This document shows positions 1 to 7,556 of a stretch of 62,320 nucleotides of DNA, one piece after another (position 1 is the first letter of the stretch; each line of letters begins with the position of its first letter). This DNA is from Methylococcales bacterium. GTDB taxonomy: Bacteria > Pseudomonadota > Gammaproteobacteria > Methylococcales > Methylomonadaceae. The notes under the pieces were generated by a model, which did no database searches, was not told the DNA's origin, and was given only the letters and a program-made list of their open reading frames with translations. A program made the position numbers and the translations under genes. The stretch spans positions 1 to 62,320 of the forward strand of contig JAPLRP010000010.1 of NCBI GenBank assembly GCA_026399095.1. Direction: 5' to 3'.

Positions 1-28
1 ATTATACAGAGTCAGCTCAGGTTGTCAA
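1..28 (-). promoter_or_regulatory. Tandem sigma70 promoter, distal copy (probable rrn promoter)
   Basis: Read on the minus strand, a perfect TTGACA (23-28) and a perfect TATAAT (1-6) are separated by 16 bases. This is the last of three leftward promoters. The block just upstream of its -35 (ACACGGA followed by GTTGACAA) is shared with the middle promoter, so the two look duplicated. Transcription leaves the window at once, so the target is not visible. tyrS lies upstream of an rRNA operon in many gammaproteobacteria, so 16S rRNA is the likely target; this is inference. Confidence 0.75.
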
Positions 29-98
29 CTCCGTGTCGACATTTAATTTTCGTTCCGTCCTGCCCGAGGTAAGTGACCTAACCCCGAAGAAGCCGACC

Positions 99-126
99 AT
101 TATAACCCACCTGATCAACTTGTCAA
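99..126 (-). promoter_or_regulatory. Tandem sigma70 promoter, middle copy (probable rrn promoter)
   Basis: Minus-strand TTGACA (121-126), a 16-base spacer and TATAAT (99-104) make a consensus promoter. The bases just after the -10 are G+C-rich (GGTCGGC), a discriminator type typical of stringently controlled stable-RNA promoters. It sits 98 bases upstream of the distal promoter, and there is no good coding sequence between them. Confidence 0.75.
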
Positions 127-191
127 CCGTCCGTGTTAACCGCCCTAACAAACCCAAAACCCTTGCAGGCCCTGCCTTGAAAGAACTGCGT

Positions 192-219
192 ATTATACAG
201 CTATCTTCGCTTTCGTCAA
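192..219 (-). promoter_or_regulatory. Tandem sigma70 promoter, proximal to tyrS (probable rrn promoter)
   Basis: Minus-strand TTGACG (214-219), a 16-base spacer and TATAAT (192-197). The -35 hexamer overlaps the tyrS stop codon (216-218), so the promoter is embedded in the end of the upstream gene. It is the first of three promoters with identical spacer length, spaced 93 and 98 bases apart. Confidence 0.7.
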
Positions 220-1412
220 GCTGTTATCTTTATTCTGGCGAATTTTCTTTTCCCTACTTGGTAAATATTCTCCGTACCTACTAAAATCTCGAGCTTTGGA
301 TCAGATACCTTTTCGCCATCAATCTTGACCGCACCTTGATTTATCATTCTTATAGCTTCTGACGTTCCACTCACCAATCCCGCATCTTTCAACAAATTTG
401 CAATACAATACCTACCCGTTTCACTCTTTAACGCTAACTCATCCATCTCCTCAGGCATTGCACCTCGTTGAAATCTAGCTTCAAAATTTTCCAGCGCCCG
501 AATTGCTGCCGCCCCATCATGAAACCGTTCGATAATTTCCTGCGCCAATTTTACCTTATAATTTCGTGGATTCGCTCCTTGCTCGCATTCTTGTATCCAC
601 GCCTTAATCTCTAACATAGGGCGAAAGCTTAACAATTCAAAATACCGCCACATCAATTCATCTGATATAGACATTAACTTGCCAAACATATCATCAGCAG
701 CATCTGCTATACCGATATAGTTATTAAGTGACTTAGACATTTTCTGAACGCCATCCAAGCCCTCCAGAATTGGCATCGTCATTACAACCTGAGGTTTTTG
801 CCCATAAACTTCCTGTAATTGCCGCCCTACCAATAAATTAAATTTCTGATCTGTACCACCTAACTCCACATCCGCCTTCATCACTACTGAATCATAACCC
901 TGTATTAATGGGTATAAAAACTCATGAATTGCTATCGACTGCCCACTTTTAAAGCGCTTACTAAAATCATCTCGCTCAAGCATTCTCGCTACGGTATGCT
1001 TTGCCGCTAATTGAATCAAATCTGCTGGCGACATTGCATTCATCCAGCTTGAATTAAACAGCACCTGGGTTTTATTTGGATCCAGAATTTTGAAGACCTG
1101 ATCTTGATAGGTCTTCGCATTACTTAAGACCTCATCACGCGTTAACGGCTTACGCGTTACATTTTTTCCTGTCGGATCGCCTATCATCCCAGTAAAGTCA
1201 CCAATCAAAAACAAAATTTCATGCCCTAAGTCCTGAAACTGCTTTAATTTATTGATCAGTACCGTATGCCCCAAATGTAAATCCGGAGCCGTAGGATCAA
1301 AACCGGCTTTAATCCTCAATGGCCGACCTTCCTCCAATTTTTTAATTAGCTCTTGCTGAACTAAAACTTCATCAGTCCCTCTTAGCAGGCTTGCCAATAC
1401 GTCCTCTTGCAA
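216..1412 (-). CDS. tyrS: Tyrosyl-tRNA synthetase
   Basis: Class I aminoacyl-tRNA synthetase that charges tRNA-Tyr in the cytoplasm. The 398-residue protein has the HIGH-type signature HLGH at 46-49, the tyrosine-pocket region [12 protein letters not shown] near 181-192, and a KMSKS loop at 224-228. The C-terminal ~60 residues form an S4-like tRNA-binding domain. KMSKS rather than KFGKT places it with the TyrZ-like branch common in Pseudomonas-type gammaproteobacteria, where about 399 residues is usual. The start codon is TTG; a GGAG seven bases upstream supports it. It is divergent from the M23 peptidase gene, and its end overlaps the first of three outgoing promoters. Confidence 0.97.
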   Translation of the reverse strand: MQEDVLASLLRGTDEVLVQQELIKKLEEGRPLRIKAGFDPTAPDLHLGHTVLINKLKQFQDLGHEILFLIGDFTGMIGDPTGKNVTRKPLTRDEVLSNAKTYQDQVFKILDPNKTQVLFNSSWMNAMSPADLIQLAAKHTVARMLERDDFSKRFKSGQSIAIHEFLYPLIQGYDSVVMKADVELGGTDQKFNLLVGRQLQEVYGQKPQVVMTMPILEGLDGVQKMSKSLNNYIGIADAADDMFGKLMSISDELMWRYFELLSFRPMLEIKAWIQECEQGANPRNYKVKLAQEIIERFHDGAAAIRALENFEARFQRGAMPEEMDELALKSETGRYCIANLLKDAGLVSGTSEAIRMINQGAVKIDGEKVSDPKLEILVGTENIYQVGKRKFARIKITA

Positions 1413-1430
1413 TGTCTTTCTCCAAACTCG

Positions 1431-1446
1431 ATCTTAAAATTAAGAT
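1431..1446. promoter_or_regulatory. Small dyad in the tyrS leader
   Basis: The arms ATCTTAA and TTAAGAT are separated by two bases, 19 bases upstream of the tyrS start. It could be an operator or a weak hairpin in the tyrS leader. No T-box or long terminator structure accompanies it. Confidence 0.25.
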
Positions 1447-1564
1447 AATAATTATAAAACTAATGATCATCCCTACTGAATATATATTTTTTAGTCATTC
1501 TAAATTAGTAAAATCTTCAAAAAAACCTTAGAATGATTCCAAGTAAACTTTAAAGCAATTTATT

Positions 1565-2848
1565 TTGAATAAAATACACCCATTTAGTTTGCGTCTTGTG
1601 AAAAACAAGCTTTATACCTCCCTTATTTTCTTAATAGGGATAGGTTTTGCTTTTGCCCCCACAATTAGTTACGCAAAACCAATACACTCTAAACAAGTTA
1701 GCGCCTCTAACAAGAGCCTGAAAAAAACGTCGAGACATTCTAGCGGCCGAAATAAAGCATCAAAAAACAAGCTTATTTCTAAAGCGACCTATAAACACAA
1801 AACCTCTAAATCCCGTTCACTTTACAGCTCACGTAAAATCAACAATCGATTTGCATCTATTTCTCACAAAAACACTTATTTGTCTCAAAATGATCAGGGC
1901 GAATTATTTCTAGAGCCTACGAGTAGCAATGAACGCATTCACACCTTAATAGGTAATCAACATACAGACACGCCTATAAAAAGCTCTATTCATCCAAGTG
2001 ATGAAGCCCCAACTCATATTAACAGCGTACACGGAACCATTAATTCGTCTTTAACAACTGCAGGACAAAATGCCGGACTCTCCAATGATTTAATTGAACA
2101 ACTCACCAATATTTTTGCTTGGGATATTGATTTTGCAACAAACCTTAGCCAAGGTGATCAGTTTACTGTGGTTTATGAACAGTCCAGCAGTGGCGATAAT
2201 TCTTCTGGAGCCCAGATTATTGCCGCAGAATTTGTTAACCGCGGCCGAATATTAACTGCAATCAGATATAAAAACAGTGAGGGCAATGTTAATTTCTATA
2301 GCCCTGAAGGCAAACCCATGCGCAAAGCCTTTTTAAGTGCGCCTGTTGATTATTTACGCATCAGCTCCGGATTTTCTTCCCACCGTAAACACCCCATCCT
2401 CAACCGGATTAGAGCACATAAAGGCATAGATTATGCTGCCAGAACAGGTACTCCAGTAAAATCAGCAGGTGATGGTGAAGTTGTTTTTCTTGGTAACAAA
2501 GGTGGTTATGGACAGCTTTTAATAATAAAACATGGCGATCACTATGAAACTGTTTATGCCCATCTTTCTAATTTTAAAAAAGGCCTTGAAAGTGGTTCAC
2601 AGGTAAAACAAGGGGATGTTATAGGTTATGTTGGCCAAACAGGCTTGGCAACCGGCCCTCACTTACATTATGAATTTAGGGTTGATGGCGCTCACCAGAA
2701 TCCGGAAGCTTTAAATATGGCGCAAACATTGCCACTACATGCTGAAATATTAGCTGACTTTAAAAATCAAACAAGAACAACTTTAGCGCAACTGAACAAA
2801 ACCAAAGCGCAATCGTTATTTGCTAAAAACCAATATAACTACAATTAA
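1565..2848 (+). CDS. M23 family metallopeptidase, MepM-like murein endopeptidase
   Basis: Predicted periplasmic LytM-type peptidoglycan hydrolase that cuts peptide cross-links. An N-terminal hydrophobic signal segment (about 16-37) is followed by a Lys/Ser-rich basic linker (50-100), an OapA/LysM-associated region (about 160-255), and the LytM domain (about 265-380). The zinc ligands are visible: H285 and D289 in HKGID, and H366/H368 in HLHYE. The first codon taken is TTG; no convincing ribosome binding site is present. A GTG at 1598 would give a cleaner signal peptide (MKNKLYTSL...), so the start is uncertain. Being divergent from tyrS and convergent with erpA is a common gammaproteobacterial arrangement. 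Confidence 0.9.
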   Translation: MNKIHPFSLRLVKNKLYTSLIFLIGIGFAFAPTISYAKPIHSKQVSASNKSLKKTSRHSSGRNKASKNKLISKATYKHKTSKSRSLYSSRKINNRFASISHKNTYLSQNDQGELFLEPTSSNERIHTLIGNQHTDTPIKSSIHPSDEAPTHINSVHGTINSSLTTAGQNAGLSNDLIEQLTNIFAWDIDFATNLSQGDQFTVVYEQSSSGDNSSGAQIIAAEFVNRGRILTAIRYKNSEGNVNFYSPEGKPMRKAFLSAPVDYLRISSGFSSHRKHPILNRIRAHKGIDYAARTGTPVKSAGDGEVVFLGNKGGYGQLLIIKHGDHYETVYAHLSNFKKGLESGSQVKQGDVIGYVGQTGLATGPHLHYEFRVDGAHQNPEALNMAQTLPLHAEILADFKNQTRTTLAQLNKTKAQSLFAKNQYNYN

Positions 2849-2862
2849 ATGTTGACTCAAAA

Positions 2863-2886
2863 AAGGGCAACCACTAGGTCACCCTT
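2863..2886. terminator. Weak bidirectional terminator-like hairpin
   Basis: Between the convergent M23 peptidase and erpA genes, AAGGGCAACC pairs imperfectly with GGTCACCCTT around a four-base loop (two mismatches). The flanks are A-rich on the left and TTAAAT on the right. This would serve both genes, but the stem is imperfect. Confidence 0.4.
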
Positions 2887-2892
2887 AAATGA

Positions 2893-3225
2893 TCAGGCAG
2901 AGAAAGATGATCCGCAACCGCAAGTAGTAGTTGCATTTGGGTTGCGTATAACAAACTGTGCACCCGAAATATCTTCTTTATAATCAACCTCAGCTCCCGC
3001 CAAATATTGAATACTCATAGAATCAATCAAAACGGTAACGCCACCGTTCTCTACACTGGTATCATCCTCATTGACTTCTTCGTCAAACGTAAATCCGTAT
3101 TGAAAGCCTGAACACCCACCACCAGAGACATAGACTCTCAATTTAAGATTGTCATTACCTTCCTCGGCAATTAATTCACTTACTTTAGAAGCAGCACTGT
3201 CTGTAAAAATAATTGGATTAGCCAT
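2893..3225 (-). CDS. erpA: Iron-sulfur cluster insertion protein ErpA
   Basis: A-type Fe-S carrier that delivers clusters to apoproteins, notably in isoprenoid and respiratory pathways. The 110-residue protein keeps the three ligand cysteines: C38 in GGGCSGFQY, and C102 and C104 in the terminal CGCG motif. I chose the ATG at 3225; an in-frame TTG 33 bases upstream would add an atypical hydrophobic tail. A promoter at 3259-3287 puts the expected transcript start just upstream of this ATG. It follows argC on the same strand but has its own promoter. Confidence 0.93.
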   Translation of the reverse strand: MANPIIFTDSAASKVSELIAEEGNDNLKLRVYVSGGGCSGFQYGFTFDEEVNEDDTSVENGGVTVLIDSMSIQYLAGAEVDYKEDISGAQFVIRNPNATTTCGCGSSFSA

Positions 3226-3258
3226 ATAAAAAACACACTTTAAATTTAAATTAATCAA

Positions 3259-3287
3259 ATTATGACTATACCAACCTTTATAGTCAA
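3259..3287 (-). promoter_or_regulatory. Sigma70 promoter for erpA
   Basis: Minus-strand TTGACT (3282-3287), a 17-base spacer and CATAAT (3259-3264). It lies entirely between the argC stop and the erpA start and implies a leader of about 25-30 bases. Confidence 0.65.
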
Positions 3288-3290
3288 GAT

Positions 3291-4343
3291 TTATGGATAA
3301 AGGGCAATTATCTTTAAACCCAATTCTTCTTTAAAACCAAACATCAAGTTCATATTTTGAATCGCTTGCCCGGCTGCGCCCTTAACCAAATTATCAATAA
3401 CAGATAAAACCACGATTGTTTGCTGGCCTTGCGGCTGAAAAATTGAAATCTGACAATTATTGCTGCCTCGTACATTTCGAGTATCAGGATGAGAACCTTG
3501 TGGCAACACATCAACAAACTCTTCATGAATATAGCGCTGTTCATACAAAACTTGAATATCATCCAAACTGAATTGTTTAGCCTCCCTTTGCACTATAAGC
3601 TGCCCATATAAAGTCGCATGAATCCCTCGTATCATGGGCGTCAAATGAGGCACAAAAGTTAACCCAACCGACTCACCAGCGGCAATCTCAAGACCTTGCT
3701 TAATTTCCGGCAGATGCCTGTGCCCATTCACCGCGTAAGCTTTAAAACTCTCACCCGTTTCACTCATCAAAGTTGACAGTTCAGCCTTACGCCCTGCCCC
3801 GCTAACACCCGACTTTACATCCGCAATCAGATGCTTGGTATCAATCAAGCCATTTTCAATTAAGGGTAAAAAACCTAACTGAACAGCTGTCGGATAACAA
3901 CCTGGGCAAGCGATTAACTGCGCTTTTTTAATAGCATTACGATTGACTTCCGGCAAACCATAAACAGCCTCGGCAATTAAATCCGGGCAAGCATGCTCCA
4001 TACCATACCAATGACACCAGCCTTGCGCGTCTTTCAACCTAAAGTCCGCCGAAAGATCAATAACCTTTATGCCTTGAGCTAATAACTGCTCAGCCATCAA
4101 CATCGCCGTGCCATTGGGTGTTGCAAAAAAAACCACATCGCATTGGCTCAAGGTTTCACTATCAGGGACACTAAAAACCACATCAATATAGCCACGTAAA
4201 CTCGGGTATAACGCATCGACTCTTAATCCTGCATCGGTTCGTGAAGTGACCACGACCACCTCAACCTCGCCATGCAACGCTAATATTCTTAGTAACTCAA
4301 CCCCTGTATAACCTGTTCCGCCAACAATACCTACACGTATCAT
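3291..4343 (-). CDS. argC: N-acetyl-gamma-glutamyl-phosphate reductase
   Basis: Third step of arginine synthesis: NADPH-dependent reduction of N-acetylglutamyl-5-phosphate to the semialdehyde. The 350 residues start with the dinucleotide motif GGTGYTG (8-14). The catalytic cysteine C149 sits in ACPGCYPT, and the C-terminal dimerisation domain follows. Length matches the family. A good ribosome binding site (AGGAT) precedes the ATG. It is divergent from the quinone oxidoreductase gene and immediately upstream of erpA. Confidence 0.97.
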   Translation of the reverse strand: MIRVGIVGGTGYTGVELLRILALHGEVEVVVVTSRTDAGLRVDALYPSLRGYIDVVFSVPDSETLSQCDVVFFATPNGTAMLMAEQLLAQGIKVIDLSADFRLKDAQGWCHWYGMEHACPDLIAEAVYGLPEVNRNAIKKAQLIACPGCYPTAVQLGFLPLIENGLIDTKHLIADVKSGVSGAGRKAELSTLMSETGESFKAYAVNGHRHLPEIKQGLEIAAGESVGLTFVPHLTPMIRGIHATLYGQLIVQREAKQFSLDDIQVLYEQRYIHEEFVDVLPQGSHPDTRNVRGSNNCQISIFQPQGQQTIVVLSVIDNLVKGAAGQAIQNMNLMFGFKEELGLKIIALYP

Positions 4344-4364
4344 TTGTTTTATCCTATTAACACA

Positions 4365-4394
4365 TTGTTTATGAAAATAACTGGAGCCTATAAT
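4365..4394 (+). promoter_or_regulatory. Candidate promoter for the oxidoreductase-sulfurtransferase operon
   Basis: TTGTTT (4365-4370), an 18-base spacer and a perfect TATAAT (4389-4394), 32 bases upstream of the ATG at 4427. The -35 is poor, so this rests mainly on the -10. Confidence 0.45.
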
Positions 4395-4426
4395 AACCGC
4401 ATCTAACTTTATACTGAACTCAAGTT

Positions 4427-5422
4427 ATGCTTATCCACACCATGCGCGCCATCGAAATTGAAGCAGGGGCATTAAAACTAACTGAACGACCCATTCCCGT
4501 CCCGGCGAATTATCAAGTATTAATTAAAGTAGCCGCAGCGGGAGTTAATCGCCCGGACATTATGCAGCGTAAAGGTTTATATCCAGCACCGTCTGGTGCA
4601 TCTGATATTCCAGGATTAGAAATATCAGGCACTATCGCAGCAACCGGTGCTGCAATCATTCATTTAAAACCAGGTGATGCTGTTTGTGCGTTAGTGACAG
4701 GTGGCGGCTATGCAGACTATTGCTTAGCCACTGCATCACACTGCTTACCAATACCTAAAGGCATATCTACAACAGAAGCCGCCGCTTTACCTGAAGCTTT
4801 TTTTACTGTTTGGAGTAATGTATTTGACCGCGCGTGCTTATTAAATAACGAAACATTACTAGTACATGGCGGCAGCAGTGGCATTGGCACAACAGCGATA
4901 CAACTGGCTAAAGCCTTTAATGCAAAAATTATTGTTACTGCTGGATCAGAAGCTAAATGTCAATTTTGTTTGGCACTAGGCGCAGACGCCGCTATTAACT
5001 ACCAACAACACGATTTTGTCGAAGAAATAAGCAAACTTACTAATAACAATGGTGTTAACGTCATATTGGACATGGTCGGTGGCGATTATCTTCCGCGCAA
5101 TATTAAATGCATGGCTTTCGATGCAAGACTCGTACAAATCGCTATTCAAAATGGTGCAAAAGCTGAAATTAATCTGTTACCAATCATGTTAAAACGACTC
5201 ATCTTAACCGGATCAACATTAAGAGCTAGAAATGATGTTTTTAAAGCCGATATTGCTCAAAAACTCTTTCAAAAAGTCTGGCCTTTGCTGGCAAACGGTC
5301 AAATAAAACCTGTTATCCATTCCACTTTTACACTCGATGATGCAGCCAAAGCCCATGAACTTATGGAAAGCAGCCAGCACATTGGCAAAATAATCTTAGA
5401 GGTATCAACAAATGACTCATAA
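4427..5422 (+). CDS. NAD(P)H quinone oxidoreductase, PIG3 family
   Basis: Zinc-independent medium-chain dehydrogenase/reductase of 331 residues. It resembles the PIG3/TP53I3 quinone oxidoreductases, with the NRPDIMQRKGLYPAPSGASD signature near residues 41-60 and a Rossmann nucleotide motif GGSSGIGTTAIQLAK near 149-163. No catalytic zinc cysteine cluster is seen. It presumably reduces quinones or enones with NADPH in the cytoplasm; the true substrate cannot be read from sequence. Its stop overlaps the following sulfurtransferase by 11 bases, so the two are translationally coupled. An in-frame ATG at 4442 is an alternative start. Confidence 0.9.
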   Translation: MLIHTMRAIEIEAGALKLTERPIPVPANYQVLIKVAAAGVNRPDIMQRKGLYPAPSGASDIPGLEISGTIAATGAAIIHLKPGDAVCALVTGGGYADYCLATASHCLPIPKGISTTEAAALPEAFFTVWSNVFDRACLLNNETLLVHGGSSGIGTTAIQLAKAFNAKIIVTAGSEAKCQFCLALGADAAINYQQHDFVEEISKLTNNNGVNVILDMVGGDYLPRNIKCMAFDARLVQIAIQNGAKAEINLLPIMLKRLILTGSTLRARNDVFKADIAQKLFQKVWPLLANGQIKPVIHSTFTLDDAAKAHELMESSQHIGKIILEVSTNDS

Positions 5423-6266
5423 CACATTGATTTCTGCGGCTACACTTAACGAAAATATAAATAATCCAAAATGGGTCATTATAGATTGTCGATTTTCTCT
5501 GGCTAACAGTGATGCCGGTAGCTTTGCCTATCGTCACGGACACCTACCTAACGCGCGTTATGCACATTTAAATAATGACTTATCATCAGCTACAACCGAC
5601 TTTACAGGGCGCCATCCGTTACCCAACTTTACGCTTTTGACAAACAAACTAGGCGCATGGGGCATAAGTAACGACACACAGGTCGTTGTTTACGATGATG
5701 CCGGTGGCGCATTTGCAGGTCGTTTATGGTGGCTTTTAAACAGCTTGGGTCATCCTAAAGTTGCTGTTTTAAATGGCGGGATTCAAAATTGGCTAAAACA
5801 AGGTTATCCGCTAACCACTACCTTGCCAACCATACCACCAACCCCCTTTAGGCCTTATTTAAATCCAACCTACTGGTTAACTGCCACTCAAGTGCAAAAC
5901 AAGCTAGCCAAAAAATCTATATGCCTCATAGATGCTAGAACAGCTGAACGCTATCGGGGTGAACAAGAACCTATAGACCCTGTTGCTGGTCATATATCAG
6001 GTGCATTAAACCGCCCTTTTCAATTAAATCTTGATAACACAGGATTGTTTTTATCAGCCCAATCATTACACAGTCAATTTAAAAAACTTATCGGCACGAC
6101 CGCACCAGAACAAGTTGTTCATTATTGCGGTTCAGGCGTAACGGCCTGTCATAATTTACTGGCTATGGAAATCGCAGGCTTAACAGGGTCCAAACTTTAT
6201 GCGGGTTCTTGGAGCGAATGGATAAGAGACAAAAATCGGGGAGTTGCGAAGGGTAATGCAGTTTAA
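5412..6266 (+). CDS. sseA: 3-mercaptopyruvate sulfurtransferase
   Basis: Tandem-rhodanese protein of 284 residues: an inactive N-terminal domain (about 5-135) and a catalytic C-terminal domain (about 155-280). The active-site loop CGSGVTA places the persulfide cysteine at C239. CG(S/T)GVT is the mercaptopyruvate-type loop, as opposed to CRKGVT in thiosulfate sulfurtransferases. The ribosome binding site AGAGGT lies about eight bases before the ATG, inside the upstream gene. Coupling to an NADPH quinone reductase suggests a redox or sulfur-detoxification operon; that link is inference. Confidence 0.92.
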   Translation: MTHNTLISAATLNENINNPKWVIIDCRFSLANSDAGSFAYRHGHLPNARYAHLNNDLSSATTDFTGRHPLPNFTLLTNKLGAWGISNDTQVVVYDDAGGAFAGRLWWLLNSLGHPKVAVLNGGIQNWLKQGYPLTTTLPTIPPTPFRPYLNPTYWLTATQVQNKLAKKSICLIDARTAERYRGEQEPIDPVAGHISGALNRPFQLNLDNTGLFLSAQSLHSQFKKLIGTTAPEQVVHYCGSGVTACHNLLAMEIAGLTGSKLYAGSWSEWIRDKNRGVAKGNAV

Positions 6267-6295
6267 ATTAACAGATTAATACATAAATTAAAATT

Positions 6296-6328
6296 ACCGC
6301 CGGACATAACACGTTACAAGCCGGCGGT
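6296..6328. terminator. Terminator-like hairpin between convergent genes
   Basis: ACCGCCGG (6296-6303) pairs perfectly with CCGGCGGT (6321-6328) around a 17-base loop. It lies between sseA (plus) and a glycine-zipper gene (minus). There is no proper T-run on the plus side and only a short T-rich stretch on the minus side, so it may mainly stop leftward transcripts or stabilise 3' ends. Confidence 0.5.
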
Positions 6329-6377
6329 TAACTTAAAGGGCTTGGCTTTACTGATGAACATTGCAAGCCTTTACAGA

Positions 6378-6782
6378 CTACCATCCTCCACCCATTCCAT
6401 TACCTATATAAGATCCTGCAGCAGCGCCAAGTCCGGCTGCAATAGGATCTCCATTGCCCATTTGATAACCAAAAACACTACCTATCACGCCGCCTGCCAA
6501 ACCTTGTGTAGATCGTGGATCCTGATAGCTTTGACGTTGATATTGTTGAGGATAATAAACCACCGGCGGTTGTTGATAAACCACAGGCGGTGGTTGATAA
6601 TAAACTTGTGGCTGTGGATAATAATAGATCTGCGGTTGCGGATAATAATGTTCACGATGATGCCCATGATGATGCCCATACCCGTGACCCCTCCAGCCAT
6701 GATCGTCATCATCGGCCAACGATGTACCTGAATAAACAATTAAACATACCGTTAATTGAATTAATAAACCTGTTTTTTTCAT
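6378..6782 (-). CDS. Secreted His/Tyr/Pro/Gln-rich glycine-zipper protein
   Basis: A signal peptide (1-23, ending GTSLA) is followed by an Asp/His-rich stretch, then a low-complexity Tyr-Pro-Gln region with repeated YYPQPQ- and PPVVY-type units (about 46-85), and a C-terminal glycine-zipper segment with GLAGGVIGS and GLGAAAGSYIGNG. The C-terminus resembles the 17-kDa surface antigen/glycine-zipper 2TM family, which inserts in or associates with the outer membrane. The His-rich part could bind metal. An AGAGAG ribosome binding site precedes the ATG. It is a paralogue of the next minus-strand gene. Exact function unknown. Confidence 0.75.
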   Translation of the reverse strand: MKKTGLLIQLTVCLIVYSGTSLADDDDHGWRGHGYGHHHGHHREHYYPQPQIYYYPQPQVYYQPPPVVYQQPPVVYYPQQYQRQSYQDPRSTQGLAGGVIGSVFGYQMGNGDPIAAGLGAAAGSYIGNGMGGGW

Positions 6783-7010
6783 TCGTTTTCTCTCTTGTTA
6801 AGTAAGTATCAATAAAAACTTAAACAAAACTCTTGTCATTAGTTATAAGCTTTCGTGCTTATTATTATCTCCAAAAAATGAATGGATGCTTAACAGACCA
6901 TTAGACTTATTAATTATTTGAATCTTTTTTTAACCTCTAAAACAAATTCCTTTATAGCCGTACAAACTTTAATTAAACGAAACCTTCGTAATTATTTATA
7001 AGGCATTAAT

Positions 7011-7313
7011 TTATCGCCCGCCTGCCATTCCATTACCCAAATAAGAACCGGCCGCCGCACCCAGCCCTGTTACAATCGGATCACCATTGCCTAACTGATA
7101 ACCCAGTACACTTCCGACCACACCACCGGCTAAACCCTGAGTAGATCCAGGATCTTGATGATGCTGAGGATAATAATCATTATTCCCGGATTGATAATGA
7201 TGACCTCTATTTTCATGATGTCTTTTATGATGCTCACCCTCAGAAGCATCAGTAAACGTTGAGAACACAATAAGCGTGACCGTTACTTGCATTAAAACGA
7301 AAATTTTTTTCAT
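7011..7313 (-). CDS. Secreted His-rich glycine-zipper protein, paralogue
   Basis: A shorter (100-residue) paralogue of the neighbouring gene: signal peptide, His/Asn/Tyr-rich linker, then an almost identical C-terminus with DPGSTQGLAGGVVGS and GLGAAAGSYLGNG. The ATG at 7313 is preferred over an in-frame TTG at 7322. The two copies are separated by 228 bases without a clear terminator, so they arose by tandem duplication and then diverged mainly in the low-complexity region. Probably an outer-membrane-associated small protein; role unknown. Confidence 0.72.
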   Translation of the reverse strand: MKKIFVLMQVTVTLIVFSTFTDASEGEHHKRHHENRGHHYQSGNNDYYPQHHQDPGSTQGLAGGVVGSVLGYQLGNGDPIVTGLGAAAGSYLGNGMAGGR

Positions 7314-7556
7314 GTCGCTCAATTAATAGTAGAAAAATGATTGCGTTAAATAAATCAAATTGGATATTAGTTGAAGCAAATAGTAGATTACTCAACCTTA
7401 ATAACTGCTTAACAACTCATGGGCATTAATAAAAAATAAGAACGACACACGACCCGAACTGTTCACTCCAAAAAATCAAAAAGCTAATCAATCAACCACG
7501 ATAAAACGGAAATAATTCTTCTGTAACGCTTATAATAGTTATTTTTTTGATGTGTA

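Noticed and set aside
33-284. Plus-strand ORF of 83 codons across the tandem promoters
   Set aside because: It overlies three consensus promoters and the end of tyrS on the other strand, has no ribosome binding site and no recognisable domain.
1413-1564. T-box riboswitch in the tyrS leader
   Set aside because: The leader is short and AT-rich, with only a small dyad; no T-box sequence, specifier loop or terminator/antiterminator is seen.
6342-6805. Plus-strand ORFs with Asp/Asn/Val-rich or Ile-rich repeats opposite the glycine-zipper gene
   Set aside because: They are antisense readings of the low-complexity Tyr-Pro-Gln repeats; the minus-strand gene has a signal peptide, ribosome binding site and a paralogue.
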